NCBI GenBank assembly: GCA_021780075.1
Contig: JAJXZL010000035.1
Span: forward strand, 49,205-113,204
Direction: 5' to 3'
Source of the DNA: Acidobacteriota bacterium
GTDB lineage: Bacteria > Acidobacteriota > Terriglobia > Terriglobales > Acidobacteriaceae
Length of the DNA: 64,000 bases
Part shown: positions 52,588-61,119 of the stretch, one piece after another
Numbering within the stretch: the first letter of the stretch is position 1
Layout: every line of letters starts with the position of its first letter
Notes under the pieces: model-generated
The model's input: the letters and a program-made list of their open reading frames with translations, nothing else
What the model was told of the DNA's origin: nothing
Databases searched by the model: none
Made by a program: the position numbers and the translations under genes

Positions 52588-53148
52588 ATGGCGATTCCCG
52601 CCACTCAAATGCGTCCGGGCATGATTATCAAGCACAATGACCAGTTGCACCTGGTCTTTAAGGTGGAGCACCGCACTCCGGGTAACCTGCGCGCCTTTAT
52701 CCAGGCCAAACTGCGCAATCTCAAGTCCGGCGCGATGTTCGAACACCGCTTCCGCTCGGCCGACGCCATTGAAAAGGTAGTCGTGGACGAAGTCTCAATG
52801 GAGTTTCTCTACTCCGATGGCGACGACTATTACTTCATGAATCCCGTGGACTATGAGCAGACCGTGCTCAAGGGCTCCACGCTTGGCGATGCGGTTGAGT
52901 ACCTTACGCCGAACCTGCAGATCAAAGTGAGCTATCACGACGGTCAGGCAGTGGGTATCGAGCTGCCCTCGGCAGTCGAGTTGACGGTTGTCGAAACTGA
53001 GCCGGGCCTTAAGTCGGCCACAGCCTCCAGCGTTACCAAGCCCGCCAAGACCGAAACCGGCCTCGTGGTCCAGGTTCCGGCCTTCATCAACGAAGGCGAA
53101 AAGATTCGCGTGGACACCAGCGAAGGCGCATACCTTAGCCGCGCGTAG
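52588..53148 (+). CDS. efp: Elongation factor P with atypical loop tip
   Basis: EF-P binds the ribosome near the E site and helps form bonds at polyproline stretches. The 186-residue product has three beta-barrel domains. The KOW-like front is followed by the loop HRTPGNLRAF, then the OB domains (FLYSDGDDYYFMNPVDYEQ and VQVPAFINEGEKIRVDTSEGAYLSRA). The loop tip is Asn33, where E. coli has the modified Lys34 and other types have Arg. AAGGAG 11 bases before the ATG sets the start. A bidirectional hairpin terminator follows. Confidence 0.95.
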   Translation: MAIPATQMRPGMIIKHNDQLHLVFKVEHRTPGNLRAFIQAKLRNLKSGAMFEHRFRSADAIEKVVVDEVSMEFLYSDGDDYYFMNPVDYEQTVLKGSTLGDAVEYLTPNLQIKVSYHDGQAVGIELPSAVELTVVETEPGLKSATASSVTKPAKTETGLVVQVPAFINEGEKIRVDTSEGAYLSRA

Positions 53149-53169
53149 GCTGTCTGCAACTGCAATAAA

Positions 53170-53196
53170 AAGGCCACCGCTTCATGCGGTGGCCTT
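53170..53196. terminator. Bidirectional terminator between efp and serA
   Basis: A perfect 11-bp stem (aaggccaccgc / gcggtggcctt) around a five-base loop has an A-run on its left and a T-run on its right, so it can end transcription of efp and of serA in the other direction. Confidence 0.85.
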
Positions 53197-53226
53197 TCTA
53201 TTGGTCCAGATGCGAACGAGTGTCCG

Positions 53227-55041
53227 CTACAGTTGCACCAGCTTGGCTTCGATCAGTGCCTCAATTGTGCCCAGCGCCTCCAGTACAGTTCCAGAAACCG
53301 GCGCATCCACCTGCACCACGGCAAGCGCCTTTACGGGCCTGACGCCCGCGCGTTCGCGGCCCAAGGCAAAGTTGGCGATGTTCACGCCGTGCTCGCCGAG
53401 GATGGTGCCAATTTTGCCGATGACACCGGGCACGTCGAGGTTACGGCAGACCAGCAGGTTGCCTTCAAGTGGAGCCTCGATGTCGATGCCGTCGAACTCC
53501 AGCAGACGCGGCTGTTCGCCGCGAATGACCGTCGCGCTGGCGCGGCTTATGCCCGCAGCCGCGTGCAGTTCGATGGTCAGCACGGTACCAGCGCCGCCAC
53601 GGCCACTTTCCTGCTTTTCCTCGTGGATGCGGATGCCGCGCTCCTGGGCCACTGCCGCTGCGTTGATGCGATTCACGTTCTCCGAACCCTGCAGCAGGCC
53701 TTCGATGGCAGCGTTGCGTATCAGATCGGTTTTGGCCTCTGCCAGCGCGCCGCAATAGACAAGGTCAATGGCCTCGATGCCGCCCTTGCCCGTCTGCGCC
53801 AGGAATGAGCCGAGCCGCCCGGCGAGGTCGATGTAGGGCGCCAGTTGCACATACTCCTCGTGGCTCAACGAAGGCAGGTTCACCGCGTTCTGCACCACGC
53901 CCAACTTCAGATACTCGCGCACCTGCATGGCGATCTGCACGCCCACCGCCTCCTGAGCTTCGGCTGTGGAACCGGCAATATGTGGCGTCAGAATGACGTT
54001 GTCGAGCCCAAAGAAAGGTGAGTCCTTGGGGGGTTCGATGGTCAGCACGTCCAGCGCCGCTCCGGCTACGTGACCGCTCTTGAGCGCTGCTGCCAGTGCC
54101 GCTTCGTCCACCAGTTCGCCGCGCGCGCAGTTGATGATGCGCACGCCCTTTTTCATCGCCGCCAGCGTTTTGGCGTTGATGATTCCTGTGGTCTGCGGCG
54201 TGAGACCCACATGCAGAGTCAGGTAGTCGGAACCGGCAATCAACTCATCCAGCGTTGCCAGTCGAATGCCGTTTTCACGCGCCACTGCGGCAGACACAAA
54301 CGGATCGCTCCCGAGGATCTCCAGCCCAAAGCCCCTGGCGCGCTTGGCGACTTCAAGCCCGATGCGGCCCAGGCCCAGAATACCCAGAGTTTTGCCACGC
54401 AGTTCCGAGCCCTGCAGGGATTTCTTTTCCCACTTGCCGGCGTGCATGGATGCGTTGGCCGCAGGCACCTTGCGTGCCAGATCGATCATCAGGCAGATGG
54501 CCAGTTCCGCCACAGCCACGGCATTTGCGCCGGGAGTGTTCATCACCACAATGCCGCGCCGCGTGGCCGCATCGGCGTCAATGTTGTCCACGCCAACGCC
54601 AGCGCGGCCAATCACGCGCAGTTTGGGCGCATGCTCCATCAGGGCATCATCCACCTGAACGGCAGAGCGCACTACCAGCGCATCGGCATCGGCCAGGGCA
54701 GCCGCTAGCCCATCCTTCAACTGGTCGTGCGTCAGAACTTCCCACCCCGGCTCGGCCGCAAACACGGCCAGCGTTGCTGGAGATACCTTCTCCGCAAGTA
54801 CAACCTTCATCGCTTCTCCCTTGCCTTGCTGCGCAGGTTCAAACTCGTCAAAGCGGATACCGTGCTTCTCGCACAGCAGCTCAAACATCCGTACCACCGC
54901 CGCGTGCGGCTTGCCCTCGCCCCGCTCATACTTGGTGAGCGAGTTGGGATGCACTCCCAGCCGCTCGGCCATCTCGTATTGGTAAAGGTCAAGCTGCCTG
55001 CGTGCAATCAGCAGCTTTTCCCCAAAACTCAGTTCAGCCAT
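53227..55041 (-). CDS. serA: HTH-phosphoglycerate dehydrogenase fusion
   Basis: SerA oxidises 3-phosphoglycerate in the first step of serine synthesis. From the ATG at 55041 the product is 604 residues. Residues 1-77 form a Cro/C1-type HTH (YEMAERLGVHPNSLTKYERGE). The rest is a standard 527-residue SerA with GLGRIGLEVA (NAD binding), NCARGELVDEAAL (catalytic Arg), TPHIAGSTAEAQ (catalytic His), a middle ASB domain and a C-terminal ACT domain (RNLDVPGVIGKIGTILGEHGVNIANFALG). No stop separates the parts. Yet Met78 (54810) has AAGGGAG upstream, so a free SerA may also be made. AGGAG eight bases upstream sets the long start. Confidence 0.9.
   Translation of the reverse strand: MAELSFGEKLLIARRQLDLYQYEMAERLGVHPNSLTKYERGEGKPHAAVVRMFELLCEKHGIRFDEFEPAQQGKGEAMKVVLAEKVSPATLAVFAAEPGWEVLTHDQLKDGLAAALADADALVVRSAVQVDDALMEHAPKLRVIGRAGVGVDNIDADAATRRGIVVMNTPGANAVAVAELAICLMIDLARKVPAANASMHAGKWEKKSLQGSELRGKTLGILGLGRIGLEVAKRARGFGLEILGSDPFVSAAVARENGIRLATLDELIAGSDYLTLHVGLTPQTTGIINAKTLAAMKKGVRIINCARGELVDEAALAAALKSGHVAGAALDVLTIEPPKDSPFFGLDNVILTPHIAGSTAEAQEAVGVQIAMQVREYLKLGVVQNAVNLPSLSHEEYVQLAPYIDLAGRLGSFLAQTGKGGIEAIDLVYCGALAEAKTDLIRNAAIEGLLQGSENVNRINAAAVAQERGIRIHEEKQESGRGGAGTVLTIELHAAAGISRASATVIRGEQPRLLEFDGIDIEAPLEGNLLVCRNLDVPGVIGKIGTILGEHGVNIANFALGRERAGVRPVKALAVVQVDAPVSGTVLEALGTIEALIEAKLVQL
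54810..54827 (-). promoter_or_regulatory. Internal ribosome binding site and start codon for SerA alone
   Basis: Inside the fused frame, AAGGGAGAAGCG directly precedes an ATG at 54810, which begins MKVVLAEKV, the normal start of SerA. This looks like the former or present separate start of serA. Confidence 0.6.
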
Positions 55042-55059
55042 AATCACAGCTCCTGGCGG

Positions 55060-56235
55060 CTAGCTCTTTACCGCGTCGGCGTACACCTGCTGTGCCACCG
55101 CCAATGCCTGCCCATACTTCACAGGCAGCTTCAGCGTGTCTTTGGCGATATGCTCCATCGCTCCCAGGAATGCAACTGTGTCCAGATAGTCAAAGAAACC
55201 CAGGTGCGCCACGCGGAAGATCTTGCCCTTCATCTCGCCTTGTCCGTTGGCAATCACCGCCGCGAAGCGCGTTTTAAGCGCTTTCACCACGTCGCTCGAA
55301 TCCATCCCTTCAGGCACTGCCACGGCCGTTGCTGCCGCCGCCGGCGCTGTAGGCGCAAACAACGTAAAGCCGAGCGCCACCAGTCCGGCGCGCGTAACCG
55401 CCGCATTCACCTGCGCGTTGTTCACCAGCGCAATGCGGCCTTTTTCCAGATCGCCGCCCGCCTGCCCGGCAATGTAGTCCAGCGCCGCTCCAAGCCCCGC
55501 AATCAGCGCCACCGCAGGCGTGTAGGCGCTCTCGCCCTTGACGGCGTTCTTGCGCTCCTTGCGCAGGTCAAAGTAGTAGCGTGGGTTCTTTGACTTTTCC
55601 ATCGCTGCCCAGGCCTTTTCGCTCACACTCAGATAGGCCAGCCCCGGCGGAATCATGACCGCCTTCTGCGAGCCTCCAATCAGGATGTCGATGCCCCAAC
55701 CGTCCACGTCGAAGTGTGTCGTGCCCAGTCCGGTGATGCCGTCCACCACCAGGAGAGCTTCACTGCCGGTCTCCTTGATGAGCTTTGCTACCGCTTCCAC
55801 ATCGTGGCGCACCGCGGTTGAGGTCTCCGTGCCCTGCATGAAGATGGCGCGATGCTCAGGCTTCAACGCCTTGCGCACCTGAGCTAGGTCAAACGTCTGG
55901 CCATAGGGAGCCTCAACCAAATCCACTTCGCAGCCAAAGGCCTTGGCCAGACCCACCCAGCGCTCGCCAAACTTGCCTGCCGTCAGCACCAGCACGCGGT
56001 CGCCCGGCGAGGTCAGGTTTGAGACCGCCGCTTCCATGGCTCCTGTGCCCGAGGAAGACAGCAGCAGCACGTCGTTCTTGGTGCCCACAAAGATCTTCAG
56101 TTGCGCCAGAACCTTCTGGTACAGGGCGCGGAACTCAGGCGTGCGGTGGTGCATGTCGGCCGCAGCCATGGCAAACTGGGCAGCTGGCAGCAAGGGGGTG
56201 GGGCCCGGCGTAAACAAGCGCGTTTTGCAAATCAT
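55060..56235 (-). CDS. Class V aminotransferase (alanine-glyoxylate/phosphoserine type)
   Basis: The 391-residue protein is a PLP enzyme of the alanine-glyoxylate/serine-pyruvate group: LFTPGPTPLLPAAQ, SSSGTGAMEAAVSNL, DGITGLGTTHFDVDGWGID, GGSQKAVMIPPGLAYLSVS (Schiff-base Lys) and FRVAHLGFFDYLDT. It is directly upstream of HTH-serA, 18 bases away on the same strand. So it probably acts as the phosphoserine aminotransferase of the same pathway, as members of this family do in several organisms. AGGAAAAT precedes the ATG at 56235. Confidence 0.88.
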   Translation of the reverse strand: MICKTRLFTPGPTPLLPAAQFAMAAADMHHRTPEFRALYQKVLAQLKIFVGTKNDVLLLSSSGTGAMEAAVSNLTSPGDRVLVLTAGKFGERWVGLAKAFGCEVDLVEAPYGQTFDLAQVRKALKPEHRAIFMQGTETSTAVRHDVEAVAKLIKETGSEALLVVDGITGLGTTHFDVDGWGIDILIGGSQKAVMIPPGLAYLSVSEKAWAAMEKSKNPRYYFDLRKERKNAVKGESAYTPAVALIAGLGAALDYIAGQAGGDLEKGRIALVNNAQVNAAVTRAGLVALGFTLFAPTAPAAAATAVAVPEGMDSSDVVKALKTRFAAVIANGQGEMKGKIFRVAHLGFFDYLDTVAFLGAMEHIAKDTLKLPVKYGQALAVAQQVYADAVKS

Positions 56236-56295
56236 ATTTTCCTCATTTCGGACTAGCCGTTGAGACGCGAGCCAGCCGTTATCAATCACAGAATA

Positions 56296-56307
56296 CACAT
56301 TATTGTG
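56296..56307. promoter_or_regulatory. Dyad in the serine-operon promoter region
   Basis: CACATTATTGTG is an imperfect palindrome (arms CACA/TGTG) in an AT-rich stretch about 60 bases before the aminotransferase start. It is a candidate operator for the HTH part of the SerA fusion; nothing beyond position and symmetry supports this. Confidence 0.3.
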
Positions 56308-56526
56308 GTTTTTGTGAATTGCTTTACTGTTTAGCCTTCGCCGCCCCGCCTGCGGCAGTCAAGAGCGCCGGAGGGGCAAATAAGCCTCGCGATCCCGGGC
56401 TTTCTACGAGCTTGCTCGTGGATGTATTTGGAAGATTTGGATTTAATCAGGAACTGGAATGTTTTCAAGTGCGGAGATTCGAGCAGCGGGGTGTCCAGTC
56501 AGGCATTGCGGGGGTTGTAAAAGCAT

Positions 56527-56557
56527 CGGGGGAACGCAGGCAGGCCGCGTTCCCCCG
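56527..56557 (-). terminator. Terminator of the FecR-like gene
   Basis: A perfect 11-bp stem (cgggggaacgc / gcgttcccccg) with a 9-base loop is followed on the minus strand by ATGCTTTT. It lies 27 bases after the gene's stop. Confidence 0.75.
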
Positions 56558-56583
56558 GTGTTCAACTATGTGCGAAGCGCTGT

Positions 56584-57660
56584 TTAGCGATGGCCACCCC
56601 CACCACCGTGGAATCCTCCTCCGCCAAAGCCGCCTCCGCCGAAGCCGCCGCCATGGAATCCTCCTCCACCGAAGCCGCCGCCACCATGGAAGGCACCACC
56701 GCCGAAGCCGCCACTACGCAATCCACCCCCACGGATGGGGCCGCCTCGAGGGCGAATGCCGAGTCCGCCTTGGGCGGCAGCGGTGCTGCCGTAGTTGCGG
56801 TATCCATAGTTACGGCCGCCGAAGTACCCACCGCCGAAGCCGCCATAATAACCACCGTAGAGGCCGCCCCAATAAGGATAGAATCCGAAGCCGAACGGGC
56901 TCCAAAACGGGCTACCGCCGATAAAGGTGTAGTCCATGAAATAGGGATTCCAGTACCAGCCAGGGTCGAAGTCCTCTGAGTCGGCATATTCGCCGGCCAT
57001 TTGCTGATTAGCTTCAGCCAGATACTGCGAGCGCAGGCTGCTCCAGTTGTACAGGTCGTCCTTGGCATGTTTGACGTCGAAGTCTATCGGCTTCTCCTTG
57101 GCCAGCGGCTTGGCGCCGGGTCCGGGAGCGAGCAGAAACTCGTGGTGATCTTTCACAACGCGGTATTTCCCCTCTTTTATTTCGACGGCAGCCTTGCCGT
57201 TGAAAACCATGGCCATGGGATTGTTGGCATTAAACTCGTAGTAGCCGTTCTTGACCAACTGTGTGACAACACCAGCATCGATGATTTCGAGGTCATTTTC
57301 GGGGTGAATCTCATCCACTTCCACTCCGGCGCGGCCGCGCAGCAGCTCCACCTGGGTGAGTGTGAGGCTGGGGGAAACCATCCTTACGGCGCTGTTGTCA
57401 TCGAGGCGGAGAAAGACGCCCGGAGTCAGGAGAAGTTCGACTTTGCCCTTGTTTGTGGAGAGCACCTCGCCGGGATTAAGCTGCGTGTCGCCCACGCTCT
57501 TATTGGATAGTACCTGCCCTTCAAGGAGCGCCGAGCCTTCCACATAATTCAACGCTCCAGGCTGGGGGGTGACTCCCGTCTGTGGTGTGTCGGCGCCAAA
57601 AGCTGGCGCACTCAGGAGCCCAAGGCCAAGTAGCATGATCGTTATCGATTTGGTGCTCAT
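56584..57660 (-). CDS. FecR-domain secreted protein with Gly-rich tail
   Basis: From the ATG at 57660 the product is 358 residues with a signal peptide (GLGLLSAPAFGADT). The middle is a FecR-like beta domain (NPGEVLSTNKGKVELLLTPG, FLRLDDNSAVRMVSP, LTQVELLRGRAGVEVDE, NDLEIIDAGVVTQLVKNGYYEF). The tail is aromatic and Gly-rich: Tyr/Gly/Phe repeats then GGGGFHGGG-type repeats ending HGGGGGHR. GAGGT lies 10-13 bases before the ATG. Such proteins are common in Acidobacteriota, with unknown role; the Gly/His end could bind metal or be disordered. Confidence 0.82.
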   Translation of the reverse strand: MSTKSITIMLLGLGLLSAPAFGADTPQTGVTPQPGALNYVEGSALLEGQVLSNKSVGDTQLNPGEVLSTNKGKVELLLTPGVFLRLDDNSAVRMVSPSLTLTQVELLRGRAGVEVDEIHPENDLEIIDAGVVTQLVKNGYYEFNANNPMAMVFNGKAAVEIKEGKYRVVKDHHEFLLAPGPGAKPLAKEKPIDFDVKHAKDDLYNWSSLRSQYLAEANQQMAGEYADSEDFDPGWYWNPYFMDYTFIGGSPFWSPFGFGFYPYWGGLYGGYYGGFGGGYFGGRNYGYRNYGSTAAAQGGLGIRPRGGPIRGGGLRSGGFGGGAFHGGGGFGGGGFHGGGFGGGGFGGGGFHGGGGGHR

Positions 57661-57952
57661 CGATTTGTACCTCAGTTGTGTAAACAGGAGTGGCCAGGAA
57701 AAGTTGTGGAGCGGCCGGAGCTCGAGCCTCTTGTGTTGCACAGGGTCAACAGGTAAATGTATTGAAATAAAACGTTTTTGTTTTCTGAGGCTCACTAAAC
57801 CGAAAGATGCGTAATGAGGAGGTTACGCCGCAGCAGATGGGCTGCGTGGGCCGTGCAGTTTTTCAAACCCTATAATGCTGTGCTGGTGAAGGCGATAGAC
57901 TTATCAGCAAAGTCCGGAAAAGCATCGATTCGCACGGAAGGCAGGAAACGCA

Positions 57953-58435
57953 ATGGCAGAAGCAGGCGCGCTCGAAACTATCGTCAATCAGCAGATCATC
58001 GTTGCCATGAAGGCGCACAATGCCGAACGTACTGGAACACTGCGCCTTATCAAGAACGCGCTCAAGAACAAAGCCATCGAAAAGCGTTTCATGCTCACGC
58101 CCGCCGAGGAACAACAGGCACTGGCCACCATGATCAAGCAGCGCCGTGACTCTATTGAGCAGTTCACCAAGGGCAACCGCCCCGAGCTTGCTGCAAAGGA
58201 AGCGGCTGAGATTGTCGTCATCGAGGAGTTTCTGCCCAAGGCGCTCGACGAAGCCGGCCTGACCGCACTGGTTGCCGAAGCCGTGGCCGAACACGCCGCC
58301 GCCTCAGGTCAGAAGCCGACGCCCAAGGACATGGGCCCTGTCATCAAGGCTGTGCAGGCCAAGCTGCAGGCCAGCGGTCTGCGGGCCGAGGGCCGCCTTG
58401 TGAGCGAAGCCGTGAAGGCCACGCTGGCCGGCTAG
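57953..58435 (+). CDS. GatB/YqeY-like protein
   Basis: The 160-residue protein is the stand-alone YqeY form of the GatB tail domain: NQQIIVAMKAHNAERTGTLRLIKNALKNKAIE, AEEQQALATMIKQRRDSIEQF, EIVVIEEFLPKALDEAGLTALV, and the closing DMGPVIKAVQAKLQAS..AEGRLVSEAVKATL. In GatB this domain touches mis-charged tRNA; the stand-alone protein has no settled function. TATAAT lies about 80 bases before the start (CCCTATAATGC). GGCAGGAAACGCA precedes the ATG. An ABC1-kinase relic follows. Confidence 0.9.
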   Translation: MAEAGALETIVNQQIIVAMKAHNAERTGTLRLIKNALKNKAIEKRFMLTPAEEQQALATMIKQRRDSIEQFTKGNRPELAAKEAAEIVVIEEFLPKALDEAGLTALVAEAVAEHAAASGQKPTPKDMGPVIKAVQAKLQASGLRAEGRLVSEAVKATLAG

Positions 58436-58644
58436 CGCTCGCGAAGGACATATCAGCGTGGCATTGCGAATGGATCAGAGAGCCAGCATGGTGCGGCCCG
58501 TTGTATTGCGCTCCGGCGTACCGTACTGATTTTGACGCGACTAAAAATTATCACCTCTTGCATCAACCTCACGACAGAAGGCTGATTGAGAGCACCATTG
58601 TCGCGGCACGGGTTGCGCAAACACATAAGACCCTTGTAAGAAAT

Positions 58645-58925
58645 ATGAAGATTTTCAAGCTGGTTCGCCTGCTGAAGACGATCAAATAGATCGCGAACCG
58701 GACATAGCCTTGATCCAGCGGCTCGGGCTGCTCGCGGTGAGAATTGGCCAGGTTTACGCGCTTCGCCCCGACTTTCTGGGCGACGAACGCTGCCGCACGC
58801 TCTCGCGGCTCTACAGCAATACCGAAAGTCCGCCGCCTTAGGACGCGGTCAAACTGATAGAGGCCTATGCGGGGACCAGCTATCTCAGGCTCTAGTGGGT
58901 GGCGGAAGCTGTATGCAGGCAGCTT
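58645..58925 (+). pseudogene. Decayed ABC1/UbiB-type kinase gene front
   Basis: The sequence starts MKIFKLVRLLKTIK in one frame. It then shifts near 58686 to a second frame reading LIQRLGLLAVRIGQVYALRPDFLGDERCRTLSRLYSNTESPPP. The IGQ..ALRPDFLG..RC..LS.LY pattern is that of the N-terminal region of ABC1/AarF/UbiB kinases. An in-frame stop follows at 58839, then DAVKLIEAYAGTSYL and another stop at 58893. No kinase core follows, so the gene is frameshifted and truncated. Confidence 0.6.
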
Positions 58926-58940
58926 CTTCGTAAGCACAAA

Positions 58941-58972
58941 ATGCCGGAGCCATCTGATGACGGCTCCGGCAT
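58941..58972 (-). terminator. Terminator of the DUF4382-like gene
   Basis: A perfect 11-bp stem (atgccggagcc / ggctccggcat) with a 10-base loop is followed on the minus strand by a TTTTG run. It lies 26 bases after the stop. Confidence 0.8.
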
Positions 58973-58998
58973 AGCGGTGAGTGAGAGCTGAACTCGCG

Positions 58999-60399
58999 CT
59001 AGTTATCCTGCGAATCCACGTAATGAGCCACCAGGATTGCGCCGCCTGTGGTCGGATCCTTCAGCAGCACACCAACTACGCGTACGTTGGTGGCGGTACC
59101 GACGTTCGACAGGTCACCCAGTCCATCGCGGTACTCTGTCTCGCCCGCAATATAAACTGTCACCGTCTCTGGTATCAGGATTCCAGCAAAACCATTCACC
59201 TGCATCTGGAAGGTATTGTTGCTGGTATTCACGCTGCCGGGAACAACCGTTCCGTTGAAGCCCCAATCCCGCAGTACAACGCGGTTGACTGAGACTGCCT
59301 GCGGATTGGTGGCACCACTTGCAGGCCCTCCTACAGCGACATCCTGGCCCGGTAGCATTGCGCTGGAGTTGAAGAGGAACTGCGACATCTCATCGTGCAT
59401 CCAGTAGATGGAGAAATTTTCGGTGCCTGTGAGGTCTACTGTCGCAATCTGGCCGTCCGTAAGGCCGGTGGTCGCGGGCAGCAAGCCGCGCACGTACATG
59501 TCAAAGCTGGTGGCTGCTCCCGACGCAGGCGTCACATACGTAACCTGCCCACTGGCATAGAAGCCGTTTTGCGAGAGGATCTCAAGTTCGTCCGCGTCCA
59601 GATTTCCGGTTGTCTTGTCCAGCTTTCCTGAGACCTGCACTATGCTGTTCGCGGTCAGGTCGCTCAGACTGGCTCCTCCATCCCACTCCGTCTGGCCATT
59701 TAGAGCAACGGTGATCTGATTGCCATCGGGCCCCTCCAGGATAAGCGTCTGCTGGCCCATATCCACGCTCACAACCGAGGCCGTGTACTCGTCAATGTGC
59801 GCGCCGGAGTCATCGGGCCCCACTGTGCTCACAGTGAACGTCGGCGTTACCTGCCCGGTAATCTGGCCAGTCGAGTTCACCTGGATCGATTTGCGCAGGT
59901 TGAAGTCCACGTGCAGGCCTACCGGCGCCGCGGCGTTGGCTACAACCAGTGGGGTGGTCAGCATGAGGTTGATGGTATTGGTGCTCAACGTTGCCGCCAT
60001 GGTCTGAATCGTTGGTGCGCCGGTGCCGCTGGTGTCAAGGTACCCGAGAGTTGCCTGCCCCAGCGTGATGGTCACGTTGGTATAGGATCCCTCAGGAACG
60101 TTGTTCAGGCTCAGCAGCGTCTGCAGACCGTTGAAACGCGCAAAGTCAACCACGGGCGAGCCGCTGATTAACTGCACGCTGTTGCCCTGCGCGTCAGTAG
60201 CCGTGATGCTTTGTACTTGTACCGAGAAGGAGGTCACGGCATCCATGGGCGCATCGGTTCCCACCACAAATGAAGTGCCGGTTTTGGCGCTCGTCGCGTT
60301 CATCGAGCCGCCGCTGCTGCAGCCTGCCACTACCCAAGTAGCAACGCTCAGCGCAAGAAGGGAAGGAAGGACAAGCGCTTTGTGCATCCTGATGGTCAT
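58999..60399 (-). CDS. DUF4382-like lipoprotein
   Basis: From the ATG at 60399 the product is 466 residues with a lipobox (VVAGCSSGG, Cys ~26). A DUF4382-type beta domain follows: FVVGTDAPMDAVTSFSVQVQ, SGSPVVDFARFNGLQTLLSLNNVPEGSYTNVTITLG. The middle and end contain DUF5666-like strands (DEYTASVVSVDMGQQTLILEG; QVSGKLDKTTGNLDADEL; VTVYIAGETEYRDGLGDL). It would be anchored in the outer envelope. The function of these domains is unknown. An ATG at 60387 is an alternative. There is no obvious operon partner. Confidence 0.85.
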   Translation of the reverse strand: MTIRMHKALVLPSLLALSVATWVVAGCSSGGSMNATSAKTGTSFVVGTDAPMDAVTSFSVQVQSITATDAQGNSVQLISGSPVVDFARFNGLQTLLSLNNVPEGSYTNVTITLGQATLGYLDTSGTGAPTIQTMAATLSTNTINLMLTTPLVVANAAAPVGLHVDFNLRKSIQVNSTGQITGQVTPTFTVSTVGPDDSGAHIDEYTASVVSVDMGQQTLILEGPDGNQITVALNGQTEWDGGASLSDLTANSIVQVSGKLDKTTGNLDADELEILSQNGFYASGQVTYVTPASGAATSFDMYVRGLLPATTGLTDGQIATVDLTGTENFSIYWMHDEMSQFLFNSSAMLPGQDVAVGGPASGATNPQAVSVNRVVLRDWGFNGTVVPGSVNTSNNTFQMQVNGFAGILIPETVTVYIAGETEYRDGLGDLSNVGTATNVRVVGVLLKDPTTGGAILVAHYVDSQDN

Positions 60400-61119
60400 T
60401 TCTGATACATCGCTTTCTGCGAGCGTCCGTGGCCTCCACGGTCCCGTCGCGGTAGGAGGAATTAGACCAAGGCAGTTGGGAAAACAAGGCTTGAGCCGCC
60501 AAGGCCGTTGTTGGGCATCAACACAGCCGTCGCGGTGAAAGTCGCGCACTGGGCGAATTTTCTAAGTGACCTAGGTAATCTGCCAAAGGCACTTACTTAG
60601 GCCCTCTGTACTTAAATTCCGTCGTCTTCAGTGCGATGGGGAACTGAAATTCCGTTTGAGTGAATGCAGGAGTACCTATTTGCATCCGCCCACTTCAACA
60701 TGGACGCTGACCAGTGTACGGCGTGAGCATGGAATCGTGCAAAAGCGTGATCACGAACTGTCCAGATATAAATATCTCACTTCTTAATCTATTAGTTGTT
60801 TAAACAGGGGTTATTTTGAGAGCAACGAATGCTGAATGGGGGATCGAAGAGGCACAAGACTCCTTGAGGCGACGGAGCGATCCGGTATCAGGAATCCCGT
60901 GAATAGCCGCTTTTGAAGATTCCAATTCAGCTGATAATAGCGACCAGCACACAGCCCCAACTCTACGAAGAACACGACTTCGATAGCGTAGAAAACCAGG
61001 GTGTCAGTTTGTGCAGCATAGCGGCGAGGAAGAATCCTATCTCTCCTCGTTTGGAATTGACAGCCGTGCCCTTGCAGGGGGGAGGGCCGGGAACGATAGG
61101 CCAGCCTGCAGACCTTCTC
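60400..61119. other. Long intergenic region
   Basis: About 700 bases lie between the lipoprotein gene start and the dapA stop. I see no reading frame with coding character and no strong hairpin except weak pairing near the dapA stop (61100-61130). The AT-rich stretch around 60760-60820 may hold promoter sequences or be decayed DNA. Confidence 0.4.

Larger units (their letters stand above)
56236..56583. other. Intergenic region upstream of the serine operon
   Basis: About 350 bases contain the operon promoter region on the minus strand, a short dyad at 56296-56307, and the terminator of the Gly-rich protein gene at 56527-56557. The part around 56281-56340 is AT-rich. No gene is seen. Confidence 0.5.
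58436..58998. other. Intergenic region with pseudogene and terminator
   Basis: The region after the YqeY-like gene holds a decayed ABC1-kinase gene front and a terminator for the minus-strand lipoprotein gene. Its first 200 bases are AT-richer than the neighbours and show no gene. Confidence 0.5.
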
